Assembly: GCA_963973975.1 (NCBI GenBank)
Contig: CAXBCF010000017.1
Span: forward strand, 1-64,000
Direction: 5' to 3'
DNA length: 64,000 nt
From: UBA1494_A sp963973975
GTDB taxonomy: Bacteria > Bacteroidota > Bacteroidia > Flavobacteriales_E > Vicingaceae
The notes under the pieces are model-generated. The model ran no database searches. It was not told the DNA's origin and saw nothing but the letters and a program-made list of their open reading frames with translations. Positions 18,501 to 25,953 of this stretch are shown here, piece after piece (position 1 is the first letter of the stretch; each line of letters begins with the position of its first letter). The position numbers and the translations under genes are program-made.

Positions 18501-19391
18501 GATAATTATATTAAAACTAATGCAAACCAATTTCCAATAAAAGCTCTAACAGAAGATGTTTGGAGTTTTGATAATCCCAAATGGCTTACGATTATTGATA
18601 AAATTAATAAAAATGGTATTCCTTTAAGTGAATGGAACATAACAATTAATTTTGGAATTAAAACTGGCTACAATGCGGCATTCATAATTGATGAAGCAAA
18701 GAAAAATGAACTAATTGAAGCAGACTCGAAATCATTAGAAATTATAAAACCTTTACTAAGAGGTAGAGATATTCAAAAGTACGTTGCTGATAATGTAGTA
18801 AATTGGGTGATAGGAACATTTCCTAGTAAAAAATTAGATATTGAAGAATACGTAAGCATTAAAAATTACCTAATAACTTTTGGAAAAACAATTCATCAAA
18901 CTGGTGAAAAAGGTTCAAGAAAGAAAACATCTCATAAATGGTTCGAAACGCAAGACAATATTGCATTTTGGCAAGATTTCGAAAAGCCAAAATTAGTATG
19001 GAAAAGAATTGGATCTTTACTTCGCTTTTGTTATGATGAGAGTGGTGCATACTGTCTAGACAGTACTTGTATAGCAACGGGTTCAAAAGTTAAATTTTTA
19101 TCTGCTGTGCTTAATTCTAAAATGTGCAATAAAGAACTTTTTAGACTTTCGCCAAAAACAGGGACAGGAGATTTGATAATCAGTGTACAAGCATTAAACC
19201 CATTAAGAGTTCCAATGCCAACGGAAAAGCAAGAAAATGAAATTTGTTCTATACTCGATAAAATTATTGAAATCAAAAAACTAGACCCCACAGCCGACAC
19301 CACGGCACTTGAAAAAGAAATCGACCAATTAGTTTATGCTTTGTATGATTTGTCGGAGGAGGAGATAAAGATTGTGGAAAATTCTAAATGA
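15579..19391 (+). CDS. Type IIG restriction-modification enzyme (Eco57I-like)
   Basis: A single polypeptide that should cut DNA and methylate adenine, using one built-in target-recognition region. The N-terminus has a PD-(D/E)XK-type site: D75 in GRNDLVI, then E93-A-K95 in VIIEAKK. The methyltransferase has motif I DPAVGSGHF (from residue 566) and the catalytic NPPY (850-853), which indicates N6-adenine methylation. A TaqI-like specificity region and a short helical tail follow. The frame is open from a TTG at 15558, but the ATG at 15579 (1270 aa), preceded by AGAGGA, is the better start. Base composition drops sharply just after NPPY and recovers near 19270. The STAND gene follows 75 bp downstream. 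No separate methylase or specificity gene is present. Confidence 0.92.
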   Translation: MQINRLNPRKALNKAFLKVKPNRTEIEGFKTNLIQLLDRINDAESEEFHKNLVSDFLKKTYYEPKHFINTKGRNDLVIHNGDKANSSVGVIIEAKKSTNKSEMVKSFAESDTPQQIISKLNTKAFQELVLYYLRERITHKNLEVKHLVITNINEWFVFDARLFDRLFAQNKSLVQQFNDFEAGRLADNKTDFFYKQIAEPFIAAINTEIEFTYFNLQDYQKPLRNDDKTDDNKLIALFKLLSPEHLLKLPFTNDSNSLDKRFYSELLHIIGLTETKEGSKKLINRNKAGERNSGSFLEDAIIQLDSLDKISRLEKPSQFGDTQEERLFNVALELSITWINRILFLKLLEAQLITYHKGDLSYAFLSFDKIKNYDDLNSLFFQVLAKQYDERNEDVKQVFEKVPYLNSSLFEPTDIEHATLFISNLRDDKTIPIISSTVLKNEQGKKRTGSLSTLEYLFEFLNSYDFSSEGSEEIQEDNKTLINASVLGLIFEKINGYKDGSFFTPGFITMYMCRETIRKAVMQKFKEAGFQLAESAELSENLNEIYNQISDIKKANEIVNSIKICDPAVGSGHFLVSALNEMIAVKNDLNILQDRDGKRLRDYHVEVVNDELIVTDEEGELFDYKPNNKESQRIQETLFHEKQTIIENCLFGVDINPNSVKICRLRLWIELLKNAYYKNEKELETLPNIDINIKCGNSLVSRFAIDADIKKALKKSKWTIDSYRIAVATYRNAQNKEQKRAMEKLIADIKSDFRSEISMNDPKAKRLRKLSGDLFQMTQQTQLFEMSKKEKTAWNKTVAKLSEDTKKLETEIEVIKANKIFENAFEWRFEFPEVLNDDGDFMGFDVVIGNPPYIRQEEFSELKPYLKIHFEIYHSLADLLTYFVELSHNILKQNGVFQFIISSKFTRAGYGNVMRKFLSKKTEITHFIDFGGKPVFDEATVDAAIIGFVKQQPTNEGTFVFKEVLKEDNVSLNFDNYIKTNANQFPIKALTEDVWSFDNPKWLTIIDKINKNGIPLSEWNITINFGIKTGYNAAFIIDEAKKNELIEADSKSLEIIKPLLRGRDIQKYVADNVVNWVIGTFPSKKLDIEEYVSIKNYLITFGKTIHQTGEKGSRKKTSHKWFETQDNIAFWQDFEKPKLVWKRIGSLLRFCYDESGAYCLDSTCIATGSKVKFLSAVLNSKMCNKELFRLSPKTGTGDLIISVQALNPLRVPMPTEKQENEICSILDKIIEIKKLDPTADTTALEKEIDQLVYALYDLSEEEIKIVENSK

Positions 19392-19466
19392 CAATAACGA
19401 TTATCATGTCAGAAACACTTATCCTTTTGTTAAACTACACTTTAACGTTTTCATATAATAAAAATT

Positions 19467-22400
19467 ATGGCTAGTCTTCAACAAATTCAGCAAGCTTTAA
19501 TTAATATGAATGAGACACTTTTCGAAGAAATGTGTGGTATTTACTTATCTTACGAATTTCCCTTACATAGGTCTTTTAATCCCCAAAATCATAAAACAAA
19601 ACAGAAAACAAAAAAGGGAACTCCAGATATTAGTTATAAGCTTCCCAATGAAGGTTATTTATTTGCTCAAATAACAACTCAGGAAAATATTGGAAAAAGC
19701 CTAACAACAAAGTTGAAGAATGATATTAAAGAATGCTTCAATATTGAAAAAACTAAAATTGAGATAGAGAAGATTAAGGAAATTGCTTTATGTTATAATG
19801 AACAAATAAAGCCTAGTGACGAAGAATTAATTAATGATTTTGCAAAAAAAGAATTTAATATTGTTCCACATCATTTTGGGCTTAAGCGAATCGCAAAAGA
19901 CATTCTCTTTAAATATCACTTCATTGGAAGAGAATACCTGAAACTAGAATTTGGTACTGGTCAGATAGTTTCTATCAAGCAGTTTATTAAAACTTATGAA
20001 AGCGGTGGTCAGAGTTTAGCTACTCCACTTAACAATCATTATCTTGAAAGGAATCAAGATTTGCCAAACTTGATTGATTCCATTATCAATAATAATATTG
20101 TCATTATTCATGGAGTAGCAGGATCTGGTAAGTCAAAACTTGCTATAGAAGGGATTGAAAAGTTCATTGAAGAAGAAACTGAATATATTGATCTGGCACT
20201 TTTTCCTAATGGAGGTGACTTAATCCACGATCTCATTAGTGAAATAGATAATTCAAGGAAATATATTCTCTTTGTAGATGATGTTAATAGAATCGAGCAG
20301 TTTACATCTGTTTTAGCTCACTATAGAAAAGCAACCGAGAATAGCCTTAAATTAGTTTTAACAGTCAGAGATTATGCTTATTCTGAAGCAAAGTCAAAAC
20401 TGCTAGGTCTTAAATATAGTGATATTCATACAGAAAGGTTTAGTGATGATGAAATTAGAGACTTAGTCGAAGCTGCACCTTTTAATATCAAGAATTCAAA
20501 ATTTCGATTTAAAATATCATCAATAGCTAAAGGCAATCCACGACTAGCAATCATGACTGCAAAACTTGCCTTGGAACATCAAAAAATTGAAGCTTTAGAT
20601 AACATTTTTGATCTATTCGACCAATATTTCACTTCTTTTATTTACGATAATGATATTTTAAATGAACCAATTAATTTAAAAGTATTAGGATTGCTTTCGT
20701 TCTTTAACAATATAGAACATGAAAAAGGAAGAGAAATTGAAAAACTATCTTCTAATTTCAATCTGGATGAAAACAAGATAGTTGATTCAATAGAAAAATT
20801 ACACACACACGATCTTATTTTACTAAATTTTGGTTATGCAAAAATTGGTGAGCAAAACCTTGCTACTTACTTCTATTACAAAGTCTTTATTAAAGATAAA
20901 TTGTTATCAATAAACAATTTGTTGAAATATTATTTTTCAACTCATTCGAATAGATTTTCGGACAGTATAAAATCAATCATTGAGCATTTTGGAGTAGAAA
21001 GTTTAGGTACTGTAAAACCATTAATTAAAAAGTATTGGCAGGAACAAGATTTAGAGCTTCGTCAACGACTCAGTTTTCTTGATATTTTCAGACAGATCAT
21101 ACCAAATGATGTTTTAGTTTTTATTGAAAGCTATATTGAAAGTTTACCTAGTACCACAAACCCAATATTTAAAATAGAGGAAAATAATGACTCCGATCAT
21201 TCCTTTATATACGAACCTAATGCTCTTCGTTTATTGTTTAGTTTTTATAATGACTTAAACTATCTAGATGACGCTTTCCAACTATCTTTTTCATTAATAA
21301 AAAAGAAACCAGATTACTTTAATAAGTTAATCCAAAATTTGAAAGAAAAATTTGGAAAGAGCTTCAACGATGAGAAGTCCAAATTTGAGAGACAACATAA
21401 GCTAATTGATTATTTAATTGGTATGTCTAAAAAAGAAGAGGGGGACTTGTATAAGATTTCATTGATTGCCGTTTCACAAAGTATTTTATCTACTTTTAAA
21501 TTGGATACTGAAGGTTTTAAAAGCGAAGACGTCAATGAAGATTTAGTTGATTCTATTAAGAGGATTAGGGAGAAGCTAAAGAGATTTTTATATGAAAATG
21601 TTGAAAATTTTAGTGAACCGATATTAGAAGTTTTGTTAGACAATACAATTAACAATGTTGCCATATCAAGAGAAACACACGAATTTGATCTAACTGTGAC
21701 AACATCTCTAATGGCAGGTTGTCTTAATAGTAGTGACTTTAGACACTGTTTGCTAGTACAAGAGGAGTGTTGGCTAATGAATAAATTGGGCTCATCCTCA
21801 AATGAACTGGAAAGTATAAAAATTCAGTTTTCACATTCTGCTTATGAAACCTTTATTAATTTAAATAGAGAGCGTTTAAGGGGGAAGGTGGATTTTGAAT
21901 TTGAAAACTCGGATGAGTTTGATAAATTAAAAACAACAGATCAAAAACAGTTTTTTCATTTTAGAAGCACTAAGGAAGTTGACAATTTTATTGAACATTT
22001 GAGACTAATATTAAATTGGGATTTTCTTTCAAAACATAGTTTATATCAATTAAGACAGTCTATTTATATCATCTTAGAGGAAAACAATAGACAGAACCGA
22101 AAAATTGGATTTCATTTACTTTGTAAGTTAATTACTTTTTTTAACCTGAGAAAAGAAACAATTGTTGATGCTTCTTTTTTTAAAATAATTTCTGACGAAA
22201 ATGAAGTTTTAGAAAAGCTTTGGGAATATATAGTTTCTAATAATTTACAACCAATATGGAAGTTATTTGTGCTAGATTCAATTCCTGCATATAGAATTGA
22301 AAAAGTACATTATGATCGATTGATCAATACTATTTCTATCCAAAAAAATGATTGGTACTCACTCAAGAATTTTGAAAAGTACTCTAATGTTGATTCTCAG

Positions 22401-23198
22401 GTAATAGAGAAAATCGTGAAACAAATAACTGATTTAAACGAGAAAGGTGGTGACTATAAAATATGGTTAGATAGAGAATTTCATCAAAATTTGGGAGAAA
22501 ATAATCAGCTTGAGCTTGCTAAAGAGTCCTATCTTCAACAATACTTTATGAATAAACATTTTGATCATGGAGGTAAAGCCTTATTATCAATTTTAGAAAA
22601 GGATAAAAAATTTCTAAACGTGTTATTAAGGAGTATTGTTGAAAGACAAATAAAGCTGAAAGCTATTGAGCACAGAGAGTTAAGTATTGTTTGGGAATTA
22701 GAAGGGGCAGAAGAAGTTATTGATAACGCTATTTTATTGATGGTTGAAATGAATACTAATTATACAATAGGTGAAGATTTTATCAATACATTTTTTTATG
22801 AATCACATCTTCGTTCAGTGCAAGTAAACACATATTTATTAAATTTAATAAAGAAATATTACTATAGAGTGGATGTAGTTAATATTGCTTTTAATGTAAT
22901 AAACTACTCTAAAAAAGACTTATTTGATAAAGCATTCGTAACTTATTTAAGTATTAATCAGTCAAAAGATGACTTTGAACAAATAGATTGGTTTGAAAAT
23001 CAAATAATATATCCGGGTGGTGCTAAGGTTAGTAAGATAAAGATTAGCAAATGGCAGTATTTACTCAATTTAGTTGAAGGTCATGAAAAACGGTTAGATT
23101 TAATTGAAATTAAAAGATTTATCAATAGCCAAATTGGACACCAAGAAAATTTTGCAGTCATTGAAGAGAGTTGGAATTTTTTAAAAGAAACATGGTAG
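19467..23198 (+). CDS. STAND-type P-loop NTPase with nuclease-like N-terminus (candidate anti-phage sensor)
   Basis: A 1243-residue protein. Residues 1-150 resemble a PD-(D/E)XK fold: GTPDI (51-55) then FAQITTQ (66-72). The usual ExK is read as Q68-x-T70, so the site may be inactive or non-canonical. The segment before the ATPase (LNNHYLERNQDLPNL) fits nSTAND3-type proteins. Walker A is GVAGSGKS (216-223), Walker B is YILFVDD (266-272), and a sensor Arg lies in LTVRDY (R301). From about 450 to the end the protein is largely helical with no named motif, as expected of a ligand-sensing superhelix in Avs-like defence proteins. It is strongly AT-rich. The gene lies 75 bp after the type IIG enzyme and upstream of an IS element. 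The defence role is inferred from architecture and context. Confidence 0.8.
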   Translation: MASLQQIQQALINMNETLFEEMCGIYLSYEFPLHRSFNPQNHKTKQKTKKGTPDISYKLPNEGYLFAQITTQENIGKSLTTKLKNDIKECFNIEKTKIEIEKIKEIALCYNEQIKPSDEELINDFAKKEFNIVPHHFGLKRIAKDILFKYHFIGREYLKLEFGTGQIVSIKQFIKTYESGGQSLATPLNNHYLERNQDLPNLIDSIINNNIVIIHGVAGSGKSKLAIEGIEKFIEEETEYIDLALFPNGGDLIHDLISEIDNSRKYILFVDDVNRIEQFTSVLAHYRKATENSLKLVLTVRDYAYSEAKSKLLGLKYSDIHTERFSDDEIRDLVEAAPFNIKNSKFRFKISSIAKGNPRLAIMTAKLALEHQKIEALDNIFDLFDQYFTSFIYDNDILNEPINLKVLGLLSFFNNIEHEKGREIEKLSSNFNLDENKIVDSIEKLHTHDLILLNFGYAKIGEQNLATYFYYKVFIKDKLLSINNLLKYYFSTHSNRFSDSIKSIIEHFGVESLGTVKPLIKKYWQEQDLELRQRLSFLDIFRQIIPNDVLVFIESYIESLPSTTNPIFKIEENNDSDHSFIYEPNALRLLFSFYNDLNYLDDAFQLSFSLIKKKPDYFNKLIQNLKEKFGKSFNDEKSKFERQHKLIDYLIGMSKKEEGDLYKISLIAVSQSILSTFKLDTEGFKSEDVNEDLVDSIKRIREKLKRFLYENVENFSEPILEVLLDNTINNVAISRETHEFDLTVTTSLMAGCLNSSDFRHCLLVQEECWLMNKLGSSSNELESIKIQFSHSAYETFINLNRERLRGKVDFEFENSDEFDKLKTTDQKQFFHFRSTKEVDNFIEHLRLILNWDFLSKHSLYQLRQSIYIILEENNRQNRKIGFHLLCKLITFFNLRKETIVDASFFKIISDENEVLEKLWEYIVSNNLQPIWKLFVLDSIPAYRIEKVHYDRLINTISIQKNDWYSLKNFEKYSNVDSQVIEKIVKQITDLNEKGGDYKIWLDREFHQNLGENNQLELAKESYLQQYFMNKHFDHGGKALLSILEKDKKFLNVLLRSIVERQIKLKAIEHRELSIVWELEGAEEVIDNAILLMVEMNTNYTIGEDFINTFFYESHLRSVQVNTYLLNLIKKYYYRVDVVNIAFNVINYSKKDLFDKAFVTYLSINQSKDDFEQIDWFENQIIYPGGAKVSKIKISKWQYLLNLVEGHEKRLDLIEIKRFINSQIGHQENFAVIEESWNFLKETW

Positions 23199-23211
23199 TC
23201 AAGTTAAATGA

Positions 23212-23228
23212 ATGTATAACATATACAT
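23212..23228. repeat. Short inverted repeat after the STAND gene
   Basis: ATGTATA-ACA-TATACAT is a perfect 7-bp inverted repeat 14 bp after the STAND stop codon. There is no T-tract, so it is not a convincing Rho-independent terminator. The rest of 23229-23273 shows nothing recognisable. Confidence 0.4.
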
Positions 23229-23273
23229 CAGTCTTAAATATTAAGCTAAATGGATAATCCATTCTAAACATAA

Positions 23274-23839
23274 CAAATTATCTCCATATCTCCATAGCCC
23301 GGGGTTTAAACCCCGGGCTATGGAGATACGAGGCGAAAACCAAACCGTTTCAACGGTTTATAAAACGATCAATTATGCCGCATTCATACATTAAAATATG
23401 GATACATGCCATTTGGGCAACAAAAGAGAGAAAACCCTTGATTAACTCAACCATTGAGAAAAAGGTGTATCAGTTTATTTCTGATCAATTGCGTGAGCAG
23501 GGTTGTCCTGTTAGAATTATCAACGGAATGCCCGACCACATTCATTGTTTGTTTTTATTAAGCCGACAAAAATCCATAGCAGAAGTTATAAAGCAGATAA
23601 AAGGCAGCAGTTCACATTTTATCAATCATAATAATCTAATCCCTGAAAAATTTTCATGGCAAACAGGATATGCCGCATATTCAGTTTCTGAGTCTATTGT
23701 TGAGAGGGTATTTAATTATATCAAAAAGCAAAAGGAGCATCACCAAAAACAAACATTTCTTCAAGAATATGAGGAATACATAAAATTATATGGGTTGGAT
23801 AAAAATTAACTTTAGCTCATGATTTAAATAATGAGCTAG
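23274..23839 (+). mobile_element. IS200-like (Y1 transposase) element with palindromic ends
   Basis: The left end starts at CAAATTA (23274). It holds a perfect 40-nt palindrome (23288-23327) and a second hairpin near 23343-23360, identical in design and partly in sequence to the element at 15345. The transposase gene follows at 23375-23809. The right end is TAGCTCAT (23813-23820) / ATGAGCTA (23831-23838). An extra ATCTCCAT duplication lies just left of the palindrome. There are no terminal inverted repeats of the DDE-transposon kind, as expected for single-strand Y1 elements. Confidence 0.82.
23375..23809 (+). CDS. tnpA: IS200/IS605-family Y1 (HUH) transposase
   Basis: A single-strand DNA transposase that nicks and joins DNA through a tyrosine while recognising hairpin ends. 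It is 144 residues, the usual TnpA size. The HUH metal motif is H55-I-H57 in PDHIHCLF. The probable catalytic residue is Y115 in NYIKKQKEHH, with Q119 in the usual follow-up position. No TnpB/IscB partner is adjacent. The gene is intact and flanked by palindromes of the sort such enzymes bind. It may also mobilise the transposase-less copy at 15345. It could equally be described as a REP-associated transposase. Confidence 0.92.
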   Translation: MPHSYIKIWIHAIWATKERKPLINSTIEKKVYQFISDQLREQGCPVRIINGMPDHIHCLFLLSRQKSIAEVIKQIKGSSSHFINHNNLIPEKFSWQTGYAAYSVSESIVERVFNYIKKQKEHHQKQTFLQEYEEYIKLYGLDKN

Positions 23840-23848
23840 GTATGTATC

Positions 23849-24175
23849 TTACCCCCCAACACGCTTCACTTTATAGCCTTTTTTGGAGAGCACTTCCATC
23901 ACCTTATCGCGTTTTTCTCCTTGAATAATAATTTCTCCATCTTTTACGCTGCCGCCAACGCCACAAGCATTTTTTAGGGTTTTGCCCAAGTCATTCAAGT
24001 CGGCATCGTTGCCAATAAAACCACGCACAACGGTGGCTGTTTTTCCACCCCGATTTTTCTTGTCTTGATATACTTTTAGTTCTTGTTGTTGAGGTGGAAG
24101 GGTGTCAATTTCCTCTTCTTCTTCAGTTTTGAAATTTGGATTTGTTGAAAAAACGATGCGATCTTTTGATTTCAT
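23849..24175 (-). CDS. SUI1/YciH-family translation factor
   Basis: A 108-residue homologue of eIF1/SUI1 (bacterial YciH), thought to influence fidelity of translation initiation. The N-terminus is acidic and probably flexible. The SUI1 core follows: GGKTATVVRGFIGN near 43-56, then LGKTLKNACGVGGSVKDGEI and a C-terminal strand-helix ending in KVKRVGG. It stands alone on the minus strand between the IS element and the divergent B12 locus. The ATG at 24175 is used. Confidence 0.93.
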   Translation of the reverse strand: MKSKDRIVFSTNPNFKTEEEEEIDTLPPQQQELKVYQDKKNRGGKTATVVRGFIGNDADLNDLGKTLKNACGVGGSVKDGEIIIQGEKRDKVMEVLSKKGYKVKRVGG

Positions 24176-24288
24176 TTTTTTAAATCATGTGGGTTAAGCA
24201 AGCTTAAATCAAGCTGCTTTGAAAGTGGAACTTTTGAAATATTTTGGATTTCAAAGGTATTAAATGCTGTTGAAAACTTCTATTATTT

Positions 24289-24321
24289 TTGAATGCGTTT
24301 CAAAAAAATCGTATACATTTG
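24289..24321 (+). promoter_or_regulatory. Promoter of the cobalamin riboswitch transcript
   Basis: TTG at 24289-24291 and TACATTTG at 24314-24321 are separated by 22 nt. This matches the Bacteroidota consensus TTG-N17-23-TAnnTTTG. Transcription would start near 24328, right at the 5' edge of the riboswitch. That placement strongly supports the call. Confidence 0.75.
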
Positions 24322-24329
24322 TAGCATTA

Positions 24330-24505
24330 TTGGTTTCCACAAGTGAGTCATCGCTTTGGAATTAAAAGGGAATTCGATGAAAATTCGAAACTGTTCCCGC
24401 AGCTGTAAGCTCTAATAACCGTTGGTCAACACCAATGCCACTTTTTCGAGAAAACGAAATGGGAAGGCGACCAAGTCGGGGAGTAAGTCAGAAGACCTGC
24501 CTTTA
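24330..24505 (+). ncRNA. Cobalamin (B12) riboswitch
   Basis: Core elements occur in order: AAAAGGGAA (24364-24372), CTGTTCCCGCAGCTGTAA (24391-24408), ATGCCACT (24435-24442), GGGAAGGCG (24461-24469) and the B12 box AGTCAGAAGACCTGCC (24486-24501). The box is one base from the usual form, and the order is that of the cobalamin aptamer. It sits upstream of BtuB, BtuF and BtuCD genes, which fits B12-repressed uptake. Covariation was not tested. Confidence 0.93.
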
Positions 24506-24567
24506 ATGTGATTAGCTTTCGGGATAAAAGCGAAGAGTCAAGATCCATCCGCGGCAGGATTTTTACC
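24496..24567 (+). promoter_or_regulatory. Riboswitch expression platform
   Basis: CCTGCC inside the B12 box (24496-24501) is complementary to GGCAGG at 24553-24558, which is followed by ATTTTTA. Between them GCTTT/AAAGC forms a small stem. The paired form resembles a terminator-like hairpin that competes with the folded B12 box. The first start codon is more than 120 nt away, so control is likelier at transcription than at ribosome access. The direction of switching cannot be decided by eye. Confidence 0.5.
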
Positions 24568-24681
24568 CTTTGTGCTATTCCGGTTTAATTTATTTATTGT
24601 TTAACAAAGCAATTAAACCGATGGAATTTAGGACTTAAACTATTGTGCCTACCATTTGTTTTCTGCACCAAATTTCAGAAA

Positions 24682-25953
24682 ATGAAAAAAGTAAACTTAT
24701 TTCTCTCGCTCTTTTTAGTATCAATTTTTTCAAGCCTTGCTCAGCAAGCAGTGATTGTAAATGGGGGGCAATTTGGCAACCCCAATGAAAATGTCAATGT
24801 CGTGATTTATGACATTCCCACAAAAACCTACACCACACTCGATACCATACACACCAATTCAGTTCAGGATATTTTAATTGACGGAAACGAGTTTTTTGTA
24901 TTGGCTCAAGATTCCATCGTTAAATACGATGTGCAAAACCAAAGTCGCTTAGCAGCCCAAGCTTTTAGTGGCCCAAGTACTAAAACTGTTTTATTGAGTG
25001 GCAATGAACTATTAGTTGGCAACTGGTATGGGAAATCAACCGATAATTTATACATCTACAATGCTACTAATTTACAATTGATTGATTCTGTAAGTGCTGT
25101 GCAAAGCGGTGTTAGTTCCATGTTGTTGGATTCAAACTTTTTATACATTACTCAAAACCAAACTACTTCTAGCTTTACAGATACACTTGGGGTCATTTTA
25201 AAAATCAATATTTCTACCCGTCAAATTGTAGATTCGATTACTGTGAATAATTACAGCGAAGAATTTGGAGAACTGATTCGAATGCCAAATGGCACTGGTT
25301 TTTACAGCATCAATTCAGGTTCAAATACCATTACTTCAGTTGATTTTAATACGCTGAATGCCAGTAATACTTCATTCAATCATAACCTTAGAGTAGGCAA
25401 TCGCTCACAATGGAGCAATCATGGCGATACCTTGTTTTTGAGAATGAATGCAGGAATTGGCGCCTTGAACTTGCAAAACTTAGCAGTCATTGATTCTTTA
25501 ATTATAGACACGGTTGTTACGGCTTTTGTCTACGATACTTTGAATCGACAATTTTTAGTGACTCAAACAGATTTCTTCAGTTTTACTTCCGGAAAAATTT
25601 ACAACCGTTTGGGAGTTCAAACCGAAACTTTAACTACTGGTTTTTCTCCTGAAGTAATTGATATTTTACCACTTAATCCTGTTGGAATAGTAAAAAATAA
25701 AATTGAAAATAAAGGATTTGAACTAAGTGTTTACCCAAATCCAACACAGGGAATTCTCAATTTGAAATTCGAGGAAAGTAGCAATTCAGTTATTCAAGTT
25801 CAATTGTTGAATGGTTCAGGTCAGTTGGTTTTAAATCAGAATTTGAGTTCTACAACTAACCAAATTGACCTTTCGAATTTGCCAAAAGGGATTTACTTTT
25901 TGAATGTTTCGAACAATGAGCGTCGAGAATTGAAAAAAATCATTTTGCACTAA
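24682..25953 (+). CDS. T9SS-exported beta-propeller protein, BtuG-like candidate
   Basis: First gene after the riboswitch. The frame opens at 24643, but the ATG at 24682 begins a clean signal peptide (MKKVNLFLSLFLVSIFSSLAQ), giving 423 residues. The body carries repeated strand-rich units of the YVTN/YncE propeller kind (ILIDGNEFFVLAQDSIVKYD; LLSGNELLVGNW; MLLDSNFLYITQN). The C-terminus is a type A sorting domain starting at SVYPNPTQGIL and ending in KKIILH. It should therefore be secreted by the type IX system and attached to the cell surface. In Bacteroides, propeller protein BtuG caps BtuB and binds B12. The same role here is inferred from fold and operon position. Confidence 0.8.
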   Translation: MKKVNLFLSLFLVSIFSSLAQQAVIVNGGQFGNPNENVNVVIYDIPTKTYTTLDTIHTNSVQDILIDGNEFFVLAQDSIVKYDVQNQSRLAAQAFSGPSTKTVLLSGNELLVGNWYGKSTDNLYIYNATNLQLIDSVSAVQSGVSSMLLDSNFLYITQNQTTSSFTDTLGVILKINISTRQIVDSITVNNYSEEFGELIRMPNGTGFYSINSGSNTITSVDFNTLNASNTSFNHNLRVGNRSQWSNHGDTLFLRMNAGIGALNLQNLAVIDSLIIDTVVTAFVYDTLNRQFLVTQTDFFSFTSGKIYNRLGVQTETLTTGFSPEVIDILPLNPVGIVKNKIENKGFELSVYPNPTQGILNLKFEESSNSVIQVQLLNGSGQLVLNQNLSSTTNQIDLSNLPKGIYFLNVSNNERRELKKIILH

